From an uncultured Collinsella sp. (GTDB lineage: Bacteria; Actinomycetota; Coriobacteriia; Coriobacteriales; Coriobacteriaceae): a DNA stretch of 59,648 nucleotides. The notes beneath the pieces were generated by a model that worked only from the letters and a program-made list of their open reading frames with translations, was not told the DNA's origin and searched no databases. The stretch is taken from NCBI GenBank assembly GCA_902464485.1, contig CABQJJ010000006.1, positions 1-59,648 of the forward strand. The letters are read 5' to 3'. Within the stretch, counting starts at the first letter, position 1; each line of letters opens with the position of its first letter. The position numbers and the translations under genes are program-made. Positions 30,601 through 37,725 of the stretch are shown here, one piece after another.

Positions 30601-31816
30601 CGCATTTGATTCCGATACCCTTGAGTATCATGCTACGACCAACGTCTCCGAGCTCACGCTTACGGCGCAAGCCCAGGAGCCAAAGGCCACCGTTGAGCTC
30701 GTGATGGGCAAGACCGTCGTCGCTAAGGGAACGGGTAGTCTTACCGCACCGTTTGCCGTGCGTACGGGTGAGACCCCGGCGCAGGTCCGCGTTACCTCGC
30801 CCGATGCGTCCGAGGTGCGCACCTATAAGGTCCAGATTCTGGCGACCGGCGAGCTGTATCTGTCCGATATGGTATGGTCGAGCGCTACGGCTGGCGACAA
30901 CCGCGAGGTAAAGCGCGACGCCAGCGTTGACGGCGCCGACCTGACCCTTTGGAACGGCAAAGAGGCCAAGACGTTTGAGAAGGGTCTGGGAACCCACGCA
31001 AATTCCGAGATCCAGATTGACCTGACGGGCCGTGGCTACACCACGTTTAACGCGCAAGTGGGCGTTGACTACGAGACCAACTCGAAGCCCAATGAGGCCA
31101 ACGTGATCTTTGAGGTCTACGTCGATGGTGTAAAGCGCTTTGAGAGCCCAGTCATGCATACGGGTGACGCTTTCGTATCCACGGGCGATATCGATGTGAC
31201 CGGCGCCTCGACGCTCAAGCTCGTTGCACGCGGCAAGGACAATATCTATAGCGCTCACGCCGACTGGGCAGACGCAAAGCTCTCAAAGGTCTTTGAGGTG
31301 AAGCGTTACGCGGTGAAGGCTGCTTCTGCGAATGACGAGGCGGGTTCTGTGGCGCTCGAGGGCGTCGATGACGACGGAACCGTAGAGGTCGCTGCAAAGG
31401 TGACCGCGCAGGCAGGGGCAAAGGACGGCTACGTGTTTGCCGGTTGGTTTAACGCGGACGGCGAGGCTCTGAGCGATGATGCGGAGTACACGTGGACGGT
31501 GTATGCAGACGCATCGATTGAGGCCCGCTTTACCAAGAAGGGGACCGATTCCGGCTCCGGCGGTAACCAGGGCACGGGTGGCTCCGGTAACACCGGCAAC
31601 GGCAGCAGTCAGGGAACCGGCGGAGCTTCCTCGAACCAGACCGGTTCGGGCAACGCGGTGGCGGGCGTCAATAAGCCCAGCAAGCCCTCCAAGGATAAGC
31701 AGGGACTTGCGCAGACGTCCGACGATTCGCTGATGCTCATGGTAGCCTTTGGCATGGCTGCTACGCTGTGCTTGGCCATCGGCGTTAGGCTTCGTCGTAA
31801 TTCGATGCGCGCCTAG
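27632..31816 (+). CDS. Wall-anchored GH110-like alpha-1,3-galactosidase with NPCBM module
   Basis: About 1394 residues from ATG 27632 (27635 and 27590 are alternatives). Signal peptide near residues 22-50 (LGLAAALAVASAPAALPVSA). Residues ~60-660 are a right-handed beta-helix with the marks of GH110, enzymes that remove terminal alpha-1,3-galactose as on blood group B: FLHGFGMVGQSSENI, a CKGNIEVKNCSF strand and H379-D380-D381-P-I-N-V-H-G, then VLVTTRGKVRIENNMFDG. Next come a BIG2-like Ig domain (~695-760), two to three cadherin-like beta-sandwiches (~800-1070), an NPCBM/CBM51-like domain (~1073-1217; KGLGTHANSEIQIDL), an InlB-type repeat (~1230-1303) and a Gly/Ser linker. The end is LAQTSDD (~1358), membrane helix, RLRRN: a degenerate sorting signal. 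Substrate is inferred from family, not shown. Confidence 0.8.
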   Translation: MMSGRAHAKAAGDCHNRRRLPMRAVLGLAAALAVASAPAALPVSAYAAGTTATADDQTNAVVINVRDYGAVADSGEDAEPGIVKALEEAKKATDAGKSVVVSFPKGRYDIYPDKAFKRTLYVSNTTGADTSVAEKSIGILIEGMNNVTIEGNGSQFMFHGKMTTFAALESENVTFRNYSVDFQVPTVVDVTVESVEGNSAIVYVPECYNYRVENGGVTWSSDASPYSGETYWSTRNAMNYTQRYDTVNGLTWRGDTNNNPLFRNSTITDAGNHRLKITWSNRPDEVRPGMCYQMRPTKRDHPGTFLWKSKNVVLSNLDIHFLHGFGMVGQSSENITLDDVDFQADMTRGHTTTGYADFIQMSGCKGNIEVKNCSFSNPHDDPINVHGTYLQVTRRISDHKIEVTYQHHETSGFPNYFVGDKVEFFQKSNLLQATSGQYTVTAVDGPDGRGGSMGEGSGSLTKIILTFEEALPEEVRANSCVAENVTYTPSVYIHDNVFKETPTRGVLVTTRGKVRIENNMFDGMGMAAIFISDDNNSWYESGHVEDVTISGNVFKRGAAQAILVDPTRYPTGSDQTVHRGIKIENNTFFTSNGSQTCMAVDAKSVNGLSVKNNRFLRLDAGVQLQLAEGSSELTVGQNAQLSATASSSAIDGQLFWMGHCRNVEFMGNEYDGGLNARLSAAGMDPSNVTFTDDAAKLNADSKQATGDEVVYESSDPAVLTVSSNGTVTANAPGTATVTMRVRSGSRLVYGGSKTFTVSGDADAARAEDAGATEAKTAAVSSDAFLAEDSSVTGTAAGITFSPETTGYFTTATTQERALSYHFAARDANAKITATFNGAAVEATGTATLGAGINVLEVTVAAPDGITTRTYRFVVLRSGDSAAALASLMVDGAVVELKDGEYAYAVRKDEAGEAVIAAQPASATSRVLLSANGGEIADGHVQLHAGLNKVSILVVPETGAEPTRYELSIKVPQADNAVLEQLSIDGASLDSAFDSDTLEYHATTNVSELTLTAQAQEPKATVELVMGKTVVAKGTGSLTAPFAVRTGETPAQVRVTSPDASEVRTYKVQILATGELYLSDMVWSSATAGDNREVKRDASVDGADLTLWNGKEAKTFEKGLGTHANSEIQIDLTGRGYTTFNAQVGVDYETNSKPNEANVIFEVYVDGVKRFESPVMHTGDAFVSTGDIDVTGASTLKLVARGKDNIYSAHADWADAKLSKVFEVKRYAVKAASANDEAGSVALEGVDDDGTVEVAAKVTAQAGAKDGYVFAGWFNADGEALSDDAEYTWTVYADASIEARFTKKGTDSGSGGNQGTGGSGNTGNGSSQGTGGASSNQTGSGNAVAGVNKPSKPSKDKQGLAQTSDDSLMLMVAFGMAATLCLAIGVRLRRNSMRA

Positions 31817-31831
31817 GCGTTCTACAGTCAG

Positions 31832-31869
31832 GAGGCCGTTTCGGTAGCAAGCCGAAACGGCCTCTTTTT
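31832..31869 (+). terminator. Terminator of the GH110-like gene
   Basis: Perfect 13-bp stem GAGGCCGTTTCGG (31832-31844) with CCGAAACGGCCTC (31852-31864), loop TAGCAAG, five T residues. Confidence 0.92.
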
Positions 31870-31870
31870 A

Positions 31871-32104
31871 TCAGCCAACGTACGTCATAGCAATTCCCGG
31901 TAGGTCCCCGGGTGCCCTGCGGCGGGCTGGGTTTATTGTCTGAGCGACTTTGCGAAGCAACCGGAACTCATTTATTTCAGCCAACGTACGTCATAGCAAT
32001 TCCCGGTAGGTCGCAGGGCGCTTCGCGGGCGGGCCAGGCTTTATCTGAACGACTTTGCGAAGCAACCGGAGTGAAGATAAAGCCTGGCCCGCCCGCGAAG
32101 CGCC
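31871..32104. repeat. Tandem hairpin elements, family B copies 1 (truncated) and 2 (complete)
   Basis: Each copy starts with the same 36-bp leader (31871-31906 and 31977-32012; contains GTCATAGCAATTCCCGG). Copy 2 then has a perfect 28-bp stem (32017-32044 with 32077-32104) over a 32-nt apex (32045-32076, contains GACTTTGCGAAGCAACCGG). Copy 1 has a different left arm and the same apex (31940-31966) but its right arm is missing; copy 2 begins there. The rest of the 383-bp gap up to purE holds no gene; a TATACT box lies at 32131. Confidence 0.85.
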
Positions 32105-32199
32105 ACAAAGACCGCAGGGACGGGAGCGGCTATACTACTCTCAGTAGTTAAGGGTCGCGGATTCGCCGCGTCACCGCTCTCAACAGGAGGTCTTTATTT

Positions 32200-32664
32200 A
32201 TGGCAGATCAGAAGCCGGTTGTCGGGATCATCATGGGCTCCAAGTCCGATCTGGGCGTTATGGAAGGCTGCACCGCCGAGCTCGAGGCGCTGGGCGTGCC
32301 CTATGAGCTCGTGATCGCAAGCGCGCACCGCACGCCGGCGAAGGTTCACGAGTGGGCTTCGACTGCTGCCGATCGCGGTATCAAGGTGATTATCGCCGCC
32401 GCCGGCAAGGCCGCTCACTTGGGCGGTGTCGTGGCTGCCTTTACGCCGCTGCCGGTTATCGGCGTTCCTATGAAGACGAGTGACCTGGGCGGCATGGATT
32501 CGCTGTTGTCGATGGTGCAAATGCCTTCGGGCGTGCCCGTAGCCTGTGTTGCCATCAACGGCGCCAAGAACGCCGCTATCTACGCCACACAGATTCTGGG
32601 CGCTTGCGACCCCGAGTATCGTACGGTCATTGAGAAGATGAAACAGGAGATGGCTGACGCGTAA
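32200..32664 (+). CDS. purE: N5-carboxyaminoimidazole ribonucleotide mutase
   Basis: 154 residues. Class I PurE rearranges N5-CAIR to CAIR in purine synthesis. Motifs: GIIMGSKSDLGVM at the N-terminus, ASAHRTPAKVHEW with the conserved His, AAGKAAHLGGVVAA. RBS AACAGGAGGTC upstream. No purK in the window. A sortase gene follows after 36 bp, possibly co-transcribed. Confidence 0.97.
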   Translation: MADQKPVVGIIMGSKSDLGVMEGCTAELEALGVPYELVIASAHRTPAKVHEWASTAADRGIKVIIAAAGKAAHLGGVVAAFTPLPVIGVPMKTSDLGGMDSLLSMVQMPSGVPVACVAINGAKNAAIYATQILGACDPEYRTVIEKMKQEMADA

Positions 32665-32700
32665 GATCGCCACCATTCCTTTTGTGCCATAAGGAGAGTT

Positions 32701-33711
32701 ATGTCCGACTATCAGGGAAAACGTTTTAGGTCCTCTCAAATCCCCGACCCTTCAAAGCCCGCTGACGGCCGTGTGCCTCAGCAGGGTCGGGCATCCTCTC
32801 CCCAGCCTGCCCGTGCCCCACGCCCCGTGGTGCCGGCAGGGCAGCGCCGCCAGCGCCAGAATACGCCTGCCGCATACCGTCCTTCGGCGTATAGCACGGC
32901 GAAATCGCCGCAGCGTACTACGCCACCGGCTCATAAAGACTCGGCGGGACATGTCCAACAGCCGCGCAAAAAACGTCGGTCGATTTTCCCTATCTTGCTC
33001 ATCATTGTCGGAATCGGATTGATTGTTGCCGCAGCGGCTATCTACATCAATGCGCAAATTGGCTACAAACAGGCAAGCGACTCGTATGCAAAGATCGAGA
33101 AACAATATGTGAGCGATAAGGATGGCAGCGGCATCCCCGTCGTTGATTTCGATGCCCTTGCGCAGACGAACCCCGAGATTGTCGGCTGGATTTACGTTCC
33201 GGATACTACTATCAATTATCCGGTGGTTCAGGCCAACAATAACTCCAAGTACCTCAACACGTTGTTTGACGGTACATCCAACGCTTCCGGTGCAATTTTC
33301 CTGGACTGCGACGATACGGCTCCCGGTATGGTGGACCAGCAGACCACGATCTATGGCCATCATATGAACGACGGCTCGATGTTCAACATTATTTCGGACA
33401 CGACCGACCAGGCGAAGTTCGATAGCATCGAGTATGTGTACTACATTACGCGCGACGGTACGTATAAACTCAAGCCGCTCGTGACCAAGATTGTCGAAGA
33501 TACGTATAACAAAGCACGCACGCCGAGCTTCGATGGCGAAGACGGTCTAAAGAACTATCTTTCTGAAATGCTGGATGGAGCATCGGCGAAGGCCGATGAT
33601 GCGAGCGATCGTGCGTCTTCGGCAACCAAGGCCGTAACGCTCATCACCTGCCGCTCCCTTTCCTTTAGCGACACGCGTGCCGTGATGGTGCTCACGCCGG
33701 TTGAAGAATAA
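32701..33711 (+). CDS. Class B-like sortase
   Basis: 336 residues, longer than the usual ~240 because of a basic, Pro/Gln-rich N-terminal cytoplasmic region (residues 1-90). One membrane helix at ~95-115 (ILLIIVGIGLIVAAAAIYI). The extracellular sortase fold has the catalytic triad: His220 in YGHHM, Cys317 in TLITC and Arg326 in DTRAVMVL. Class B features include the IYGHHM segment and the helix-rich stretch before the Cys. Sortases cleave sorting signals and link proteins to the cell wall. It may serve the wall-anchored proteins elsewhere in the window, although class B enzymes often have special motifs; target assignment is inference. Confidence 0.88.
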   Translation: MSDYQGKRFRSSQIPDPSKPADGRVPQQGRASSPQPARAPRPVVPAGQRRQRQNTPAAYRPSAYSTAKSPQRTTPPAHKDSAGHVQQPRKKRRSIFPILLIIVGIGLIVAAAAIYINAQIGYKQASDSYAKIEKQYVSDKDGSGIPVVDFDALAQTNPEIVGWIYVPDTTINYPVVQANNNSKYLNTLFDGTSNASGAIFLDCDDTAPGMVDQQTTIYGHHMNDGSMFNIISDTTDQAKFDSIEYVYYITRDGTYKLKPLVTKIVEDTYNKARTPSFDGEDGLKNYLSEMLDGASAKADDASDRASSATKAVTLITCRSLSFSDTRAVMVLTPVEE

Positions 33712-33731
33712 ATTGCCCGAGGGTGGCTAAT

Positions 33732-33821
33732 TTGGGACGGGGATCTTTTGGTCGCTCTCATTCTGTTTGACAGAGAATCTGGCTGGTAACCGAAGGGTAG
33801 CTATAAGGAACCCCGTCCCAA
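33732..33821. repeat. 90-bp inverted-end element with GGGACGGGG borders
   Basis: Inverted ends TTGGGACGGGG (33732-33742) and CCCCGTCCCAA (33811-33821), with a small inner hairpin (TTCTGT ttg ACAGAGAA). Reads GGGACGGGGTTCCTTAT on the minus strand, akin to GGGGACGTTCCTTAT at 40157. Confidence 0.7.
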
Positions 33822-33849
33822 GGCTACTCGACGACAATAAGGGGAAACG

Positions 33850-34266
33850 ATGCTTGAGAATGGCAAGATGATGCCTTCGGTCGATGTCTGGCTGCGCGAG
33901 GCCAAGGCCGACGCCTCGGCACCGGCGTGCGGTATGTACCTGACGCATAACGGCGTGGTGCGCGCAACGCCCAAGTCTGAGGCCCGTGGTGTCAAGACCG
34001 ATGGCGTGGCGTCGGGTCATAAAGTAAGCGGCATGGTGTTTGGCTTCGACGCCGACAAGGTACGGTCTGCCATCGAAGCGACGCGTGCGATGCCCGGTAT
34101 CGGCTATGTGCGCGTATGGCTGGCGAGCGGTGAGCTTGCCGTGGGCGATGACATCATGCTTGTACTTATTGGAGGGGATATCCGCCCGCATGTGGTCGAT
34201 GCGCTGCAGTCGCTCGTCGGCACCATCAAGAACGAGTGCGTGAGCGAGGTCGAGCGCGAGGCGTAA
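33850..34266 (+). CDS. MoaE-like protein (molybdopterin synthase large-subunit family)
   Basis: 138 residues; RBS AAGGGGAAACG before ATG 33850. The C-terminal half resembles MoaE: an arginine-bearing strand (YVRVWLASGELAVGDD), a V-L-I strand, a histidine-containing helix and a final IKNECVSEVER helix. MoaE with MoaD inserts sulfur into precursor Z. The basic residues of the MoaE active site near the C-terminus (K...K before WK) are mostly missing, and no other molybdopterin gene is in the window. So the family call is moderate and the activity doubtful. Confidence 0.55.
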   Translation: MLENGKMMPSVDVWLREAKADASAPACGMYLTHNGVVRATPKSEARGVKTDGVASGHKVSGMVFGFDADKVRSAIEATRAMPGIGYVRVWLASGELAVGDDIMLVLIGGDIRPHVVDALQSLVGTIKNECVSEVEREA

Positions 34267-34299
34267 GGCCTCGTCGGCAATCCGAGTCTGTCTATAGCG

Positions 34300-34343
34300 A
34301 AAGCCCGCTGGCAGTTCATGTAGATCTGCCAGCGGGCTTTGAT
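34300..34343 (+). terminator. Terminator after the MoaE-like gene
   Basis: Perfect 15-bp stem AAAGCCCGCTGGCAG (34300-34314) with 34326-34340. Symmetric A/T edges allow bidirectional use with the convergent gene downstream. Confidence 0.85.
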
Positions 34344-34372
34344 GTGTTGGAGCTATTTTGCTCTGGCGTTTG

Positions 34373-35602
34373 CTACACGCGTGTGGCGTCCTTGGGGCTC
34401 ATGGTCATACTCTGAAAACGATTCTCCATATATTCGTTATCGAAATGCTTGTCATAGAACTGTGCGACGGGAATATTTCGAACGGTTCCGTTGACGCGCT
34501 GATACCAATAGTCGAGCGATTGCAACGTCATGACGCCGTCGATCAACATGACGGCGGTCAGGATGACGGTAGCAGAGTAGCGGCGTTTCCATGGAATCAT
34601 ATTGATGAGCTTAAGCAGGCGCGGCAGCAAGACCTTGATCCAGATGAGGCCACCCAGGCCCCACATGCAGGCAAACGGCGTGCATGTGCGTCCCCCGGTC
34701 AATACCGCGATGGGATCGGGCATGCCGAATAGCCTAATGTGTGAATAGCTCCACGACACCACGCCAAATGAGGTCTGCATAAACCAGCCTACAAACACCT
34801 CGAAAGCGCCGCCGATCAGGGCACTTACAAGGAAAATGATCAGAGGATTCTTTTTATAGAAGCGGTTGAGCGCCATGGTCATGAGCACCGCGCCAAATCC
34901 GTAGATGGGGCTAAAGGGGCCAAATAGCATACCGGCACGGTCCTGATAGACGCCGGGATCGACGACGACCATATGCCAGACTTCCTCGAGAATGAGACCT
35001 AACACGCTGCAGACGAAGAATACCCAGAACAGGTTGAAGTAGTTGAGCTTGATGTAGCCCTCGCCGGTTTCGTCGCGGCCGAGCATCCCCTCGGCGGCGG
35101 CATCGCGGTCGAGCATCTCTTGCAGACGGCGCTGCAGTTCGCGCTCCTGGCGTAGCGTGGGGTCGACGGTGGCCGACAGCGCAATGAGGATGACAAGCTG
35201 GACGGCGGGGCGCAGCAGGAAAGGTCCGATACCCTGGAGCATCACGTCAACTAAAAGTTCCACGACGGTAAATGCGATGAGGACGTAAGACAGGCGGGCG
35301 GCATTGCGCCGCTGGTCCTTGATGAGGTCCAGGCCAAAGACGATCAAGATGATCGCGCTTGCCGCCGAGAGCATAATGCCGGCGACGATAAGGCCAACCG
35401 CGACCAGGGTGTTATCACCGAGCTTAGCGGCGGCGTTGCCGTTAATGAGTGCGGTGATGACCTGCCACATAAAGACGGCGACTGACGGGAGCGTGCCCAC
35501 GCCAGATAGTATGCACAGGACTGCGTAGACCTTGATGATAAGTGGGATCTTCTTGGCCTCCGTGGTGCTGGGGACACTGGGGTCGAGTTGATTTCGATCC
35601 AT
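34373..35602 (-). CDS. Polytopic membrane protein with CmpB-type (putative ABC permease) C-terminus
   Basis: 409 residues, ATG 35602 with AGAGAGGTAG upstream. Residues 1-150 contain four helices (KIPLIIKVYAVLCILSGVG). A cytoplasmic, charged segment (RQERELQRRLQEMLDRD) links to residues ~195-370 with five helices and the motif FVCSVLGLILEEVWH ... FGPFSPIYGFGAVL, characteristic of the CmpB/putative ABC-transporter type IV family of Firmicutes and Actinobacteria. No ATPase is adjacent. Function unknown. Confidence 0.65.
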   Translation of the reverse strand: MDRNQLDPSVPSTTEAKKIPLIIKVYAVLCILSGVGTLPSVAVFMWQVITALINGNAAAKLGDNTLVAVGLIVAGIMLSAASAIILIVFGLDLIKDQRRNAARLSYVLIAFTVVELLVDVMLQGIGPFLLRPAVQLVILIALSATVDPTLRQERELQRRLQEMLDRDAAAEGMLGRDETGEGYIKLNYFNLFWVFFVCSVLGLILEEVWHMVVVDPGVYQDRAGMLFGPFSPIYGFGAVLMTMALNRFYKKNPLIIFLVSALIGGAFEVFVGWFMQTSFGVVSWSYSHIRLFGMPDPIAVLTGGRTCTPFACMWGLGGLIWIKVLLPRLLKLINMIPWKRRYSATVILTAVMLIDGVMTLQSLDYWYQRVNGTVRNIPVAQFYDKHFDNEYMENRFQSMTMSPKDATRV

Positions 35603-35898
35603 ACGCTACCTCTCTCGTCTTGTAGTAGCCTACAAGGATACGCCGACGACCAGCTAAAAGACAGGACGAACGTCCCAATTGCAACAATGTAGCCCCTAGC
35701 GCGGGCGAGACACGGCGCACGGGAGGCCTTCGAGGCCGTTGCCCCTGAGAGTGGACTACCCAATAAAATGTTTGGTCGCAAAACGGATAATAAGCTCGGT
35801 GGGCTTTTAAAAAGCGCTGCTCATGCGCGGGAGTGCTTGTCTTGCCGTGCGTATAATAAGGCAGGTAACGCCAAATAACGAGGCTCTGAGGGGATGCC
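35603..35898. other. Divergent intergenic region with purF promoter box
   Basis: Holds divergent control of the membrane protein and purF. On the plus strand a perfect TATAAT lies at 35852-35857, 42 bp before the purF start; no good -35 is seen. A GGCCTTCGAGGCC palindrome lies near 35720. Confidence 0.45.
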
Positions 35899-37569
35899 AT
35901 GTCTCAAGAAACCATCCGCGCGGCCGAGCGTGCCACGGGACAGGTGACGACCATGTCGACGTACGATCCGGACTCCGACCAGCTGCATGAGGAATGCGGC
36001 GTTTTTGGTGTGTGGGCGCCCGATCGCGATGTGGCTCGACTGACGTACTTTGGTCTGCGTGCGCTGCAGCATCGCGGCCAGGAATCGGCGGGAATCGCCG
36101 TGGGCGACGGCGGCACGGTTATGGTTCGTAAAGACCTGGGACTGCTCGACCGTGTGTTCTCCAACGCCGACCTATCGACGCTTTCTGGTCAGTTGGCCGT
36201 GGGTCACGTGCGCTACGGCACTGCCGGCGCCAAGAGCTGGGAAGCCTCGCAGCCACATCTTTCCACCATCAACAGCGTCATCATCGCGCTTGCCCACAAC
36301 GGCACCCTGGTCAACACTGATGAGCTGCGCCGCCAGCTGATTGAGCTGGGCGTGCCGTTCCTCTCCAATTCTGATTCCGAGGTCGCGACCAAGCTCATCG
36401 GCTACTTTACGCAGCGCACAGGCCATTTGCGCGAGGGTATTCGCAAGACGATGGAACTCGTGCGCGGCGGCTACGCCATGACGCTCATCAACGAGCAGGC
36501 GCTCTATGCTTTCCGCGACCCGCACGGCATTCGTCCGCTGGTGCTGGGCAAGCTTGTGGACGAGGGCTTGGACCAGGCCGACGCCGCATCCGTTTCGCAG
36601 CTGCCGTCGCAAGACGACGCCGCGACGGTCGACGCTGCCACTCATGTCACTCGCGCTGGTGGCTGGGTCGTTGCGTCCGAGACCTGCGCGCTCGACATTG
36701 TGGGTGCCGAGTACGTCCGCGACGTCCGTCCCGGCGAGATCTTGCGCATCAGCGCCGAGGGCTTGGTGTCCGAGCAAGGCGTGCCCGCTGCCGAAGAGCC
36801 CGCCAACTGTATCTTTGAGCAGGTCTACTTTGCCCGCCCCGATTCCATCATGAACGGCAAGAGCGTTTACGCCTGCCGCTATGACATGGGTCGCCAGCTG
36901 GCACACGAGGAGCCCGTCGAGGCCGACCTGGTCATTGGCGTGCCCGACTCCGGTCTGCCGCCTGCGGAGGGCTATTCGCACGAGAGCGGCATTCCCTTTG
37001 GCGAGGGCCTCATCAAGAACCGCTATGTGGGCCGTACATTTATCGAACCTACGCAGGAGCTGCGCGCCATGGGCGTGCGTATGAAGCTCAACCCGCTGCG
37101 CGATAACATCGAGGGCAAGCGCCTGGTCGTCATCGACGACTCCATCGTGCGCGGCACCACCATGGTGCAGCTCGTCAAGATGCTGCGTAACGCCGGCGCC
37201 AAGGAGATCCACATCCGCATCAACTCGCCCGAGGTCATCTGGCCGTGCTTTTACGGCATCGATACCGACGTGCAGTCGCAGCTTATCAGCGCCAACAAGA
37301 CGGTCGAAGAGATCCGCGAGTATATCGGCGCCGATTCGCTCGCCTTCCTTTCGGTCGAGGGCCTGCTGAAGGTCATGCCCAAGGGTGGCTATTGCGATGC
37401 GTGCTTTACCGGCCGCTATCCCGTGGCGATTCCCGACAGCTTTGGCCGCGACAAGTTTATGGAGGGCTTTAAGCCTCGCAACCTGGATAAGCCGCTGTAC
37501 TTTGACGACGACGCCGTGGTCGAGAAATACGACGACCGCAGCTGGGAAGAGAAGCACGGCGAGGCCTAA
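35899..37569 (+). CDS. purF: Amidophosphoribosyltransferase
   Basis: 556 residues, ~50 above typical. Commits PRPP to purine synthesis by making phosphoribosylamine. The propeptide ends at HEE and the catalytic Cys opens CGVFGVW; the glutaminase domain has LQHRGQESAGI and GHVRYGTAG; the PRPP motif is VVIDDSIVRGTTMV. A ~30-residue stretch (about residues 220-250, EGLDQADAASVSQLPSQDD) inserted before GGWVVASETCALD is not found in ordinary PurF. RBS GAGGGGATGCC. A repeat hairpin starts one base after the stop codon. Confidence 0.97.
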   Translation: MSQETIRAAERATGQVTTMSTYDPDSDQLHEECGVFGVWAPDRDVARLTYFGLRALQHRGQESAGIAVGDGGTVMVRKDLGLLDRVFSNADLSTLSGQLAVGHVRYGTAGAKSWEASQPHLSTINSVIIALAHNGTLVNTDELRRQLIELGVPFLSNSDSEVATKLIGYFTQRTGHLREGIRKTMELVRGGYAMTLINEQALYAFRDPHGIRPLVLGKLVDEGLDQADAASVSQLPSQDDAATVDAATHVTRAGGWVVASETCALDIVGAEYVRDVRPGEILRISAEGLVSEQGVPAAEEPANCIFEQVYFARPDSIMNGKSVYACRYDMGRQLAHEEPVEADLVIGVPDSGLPPAEGYSHESGIPFGEGLIKNRYVGRTFIEPTQELRAMGVRMKLNPLRDNIEGKRLVVIDDSIVRGTTMVQLVKMLRNAGAKEIHIRINSPEVIWPCFYGIDTDVQSQLISANKTVEEIREYIGADSLAFLSVEGLLKVMPKGGYCDACFTGRYPVAIPDSFGRDKFMEGFKPRNLDKPLYFDDDAVVEKYDDRSWEEKHGEA

Positions 37570-37606
37570 AACCTGCCATGTAGGGACAGGTTTATTTTGG
37601 TAGGTT
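37570..37606. repeat. AACCTGCC/GGTAGGTT hairpin with GGGACAGGTTTATTTT core, copy 1
   Basis: Eight-bp stem (37570-37577 with 37599-37606) and a 21-nt loop containing GGGACAGGTTTATTTT. A reverse copy lies at 49210-49250. Confidence 0.8.
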
Positions 37607-37625
37607 CTACCTGCTGTTTTGTTGA

Positions 37626-37662
37626 TATGACGGCGCGCGCCGCTGCGGTGCGCGCCGATATG
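37626..37662. repeat. GC-rich hairpin between purF and purM
   Basis: Stem CGGCGCGC (37631-37638) with GCGCGCCG (37650-37657), flanked by GATATG repeats. Could attenuate purM transcription. Confidence 0.5.
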
Positions 37663-37725
37663 AACGCAACTATGAGCACCGTTTGGCGCCTGGGCGGCGG
37701 ACGGTAGTGGGAGAGGAAGGCTCAG

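Noticed and set aside
27566..31258. 1230-codon minus-strand frame opposite the galactosidase gene
   Set aside because: No protein-family features; explained by codon bias of the sense gene.
31871..32012. Riboswitch before purE
   Set aside because: The 36-bp leader is duplicated together with the hairpin element, so repeat origin is the simpler reading; no known purine aptamer pattern seen.
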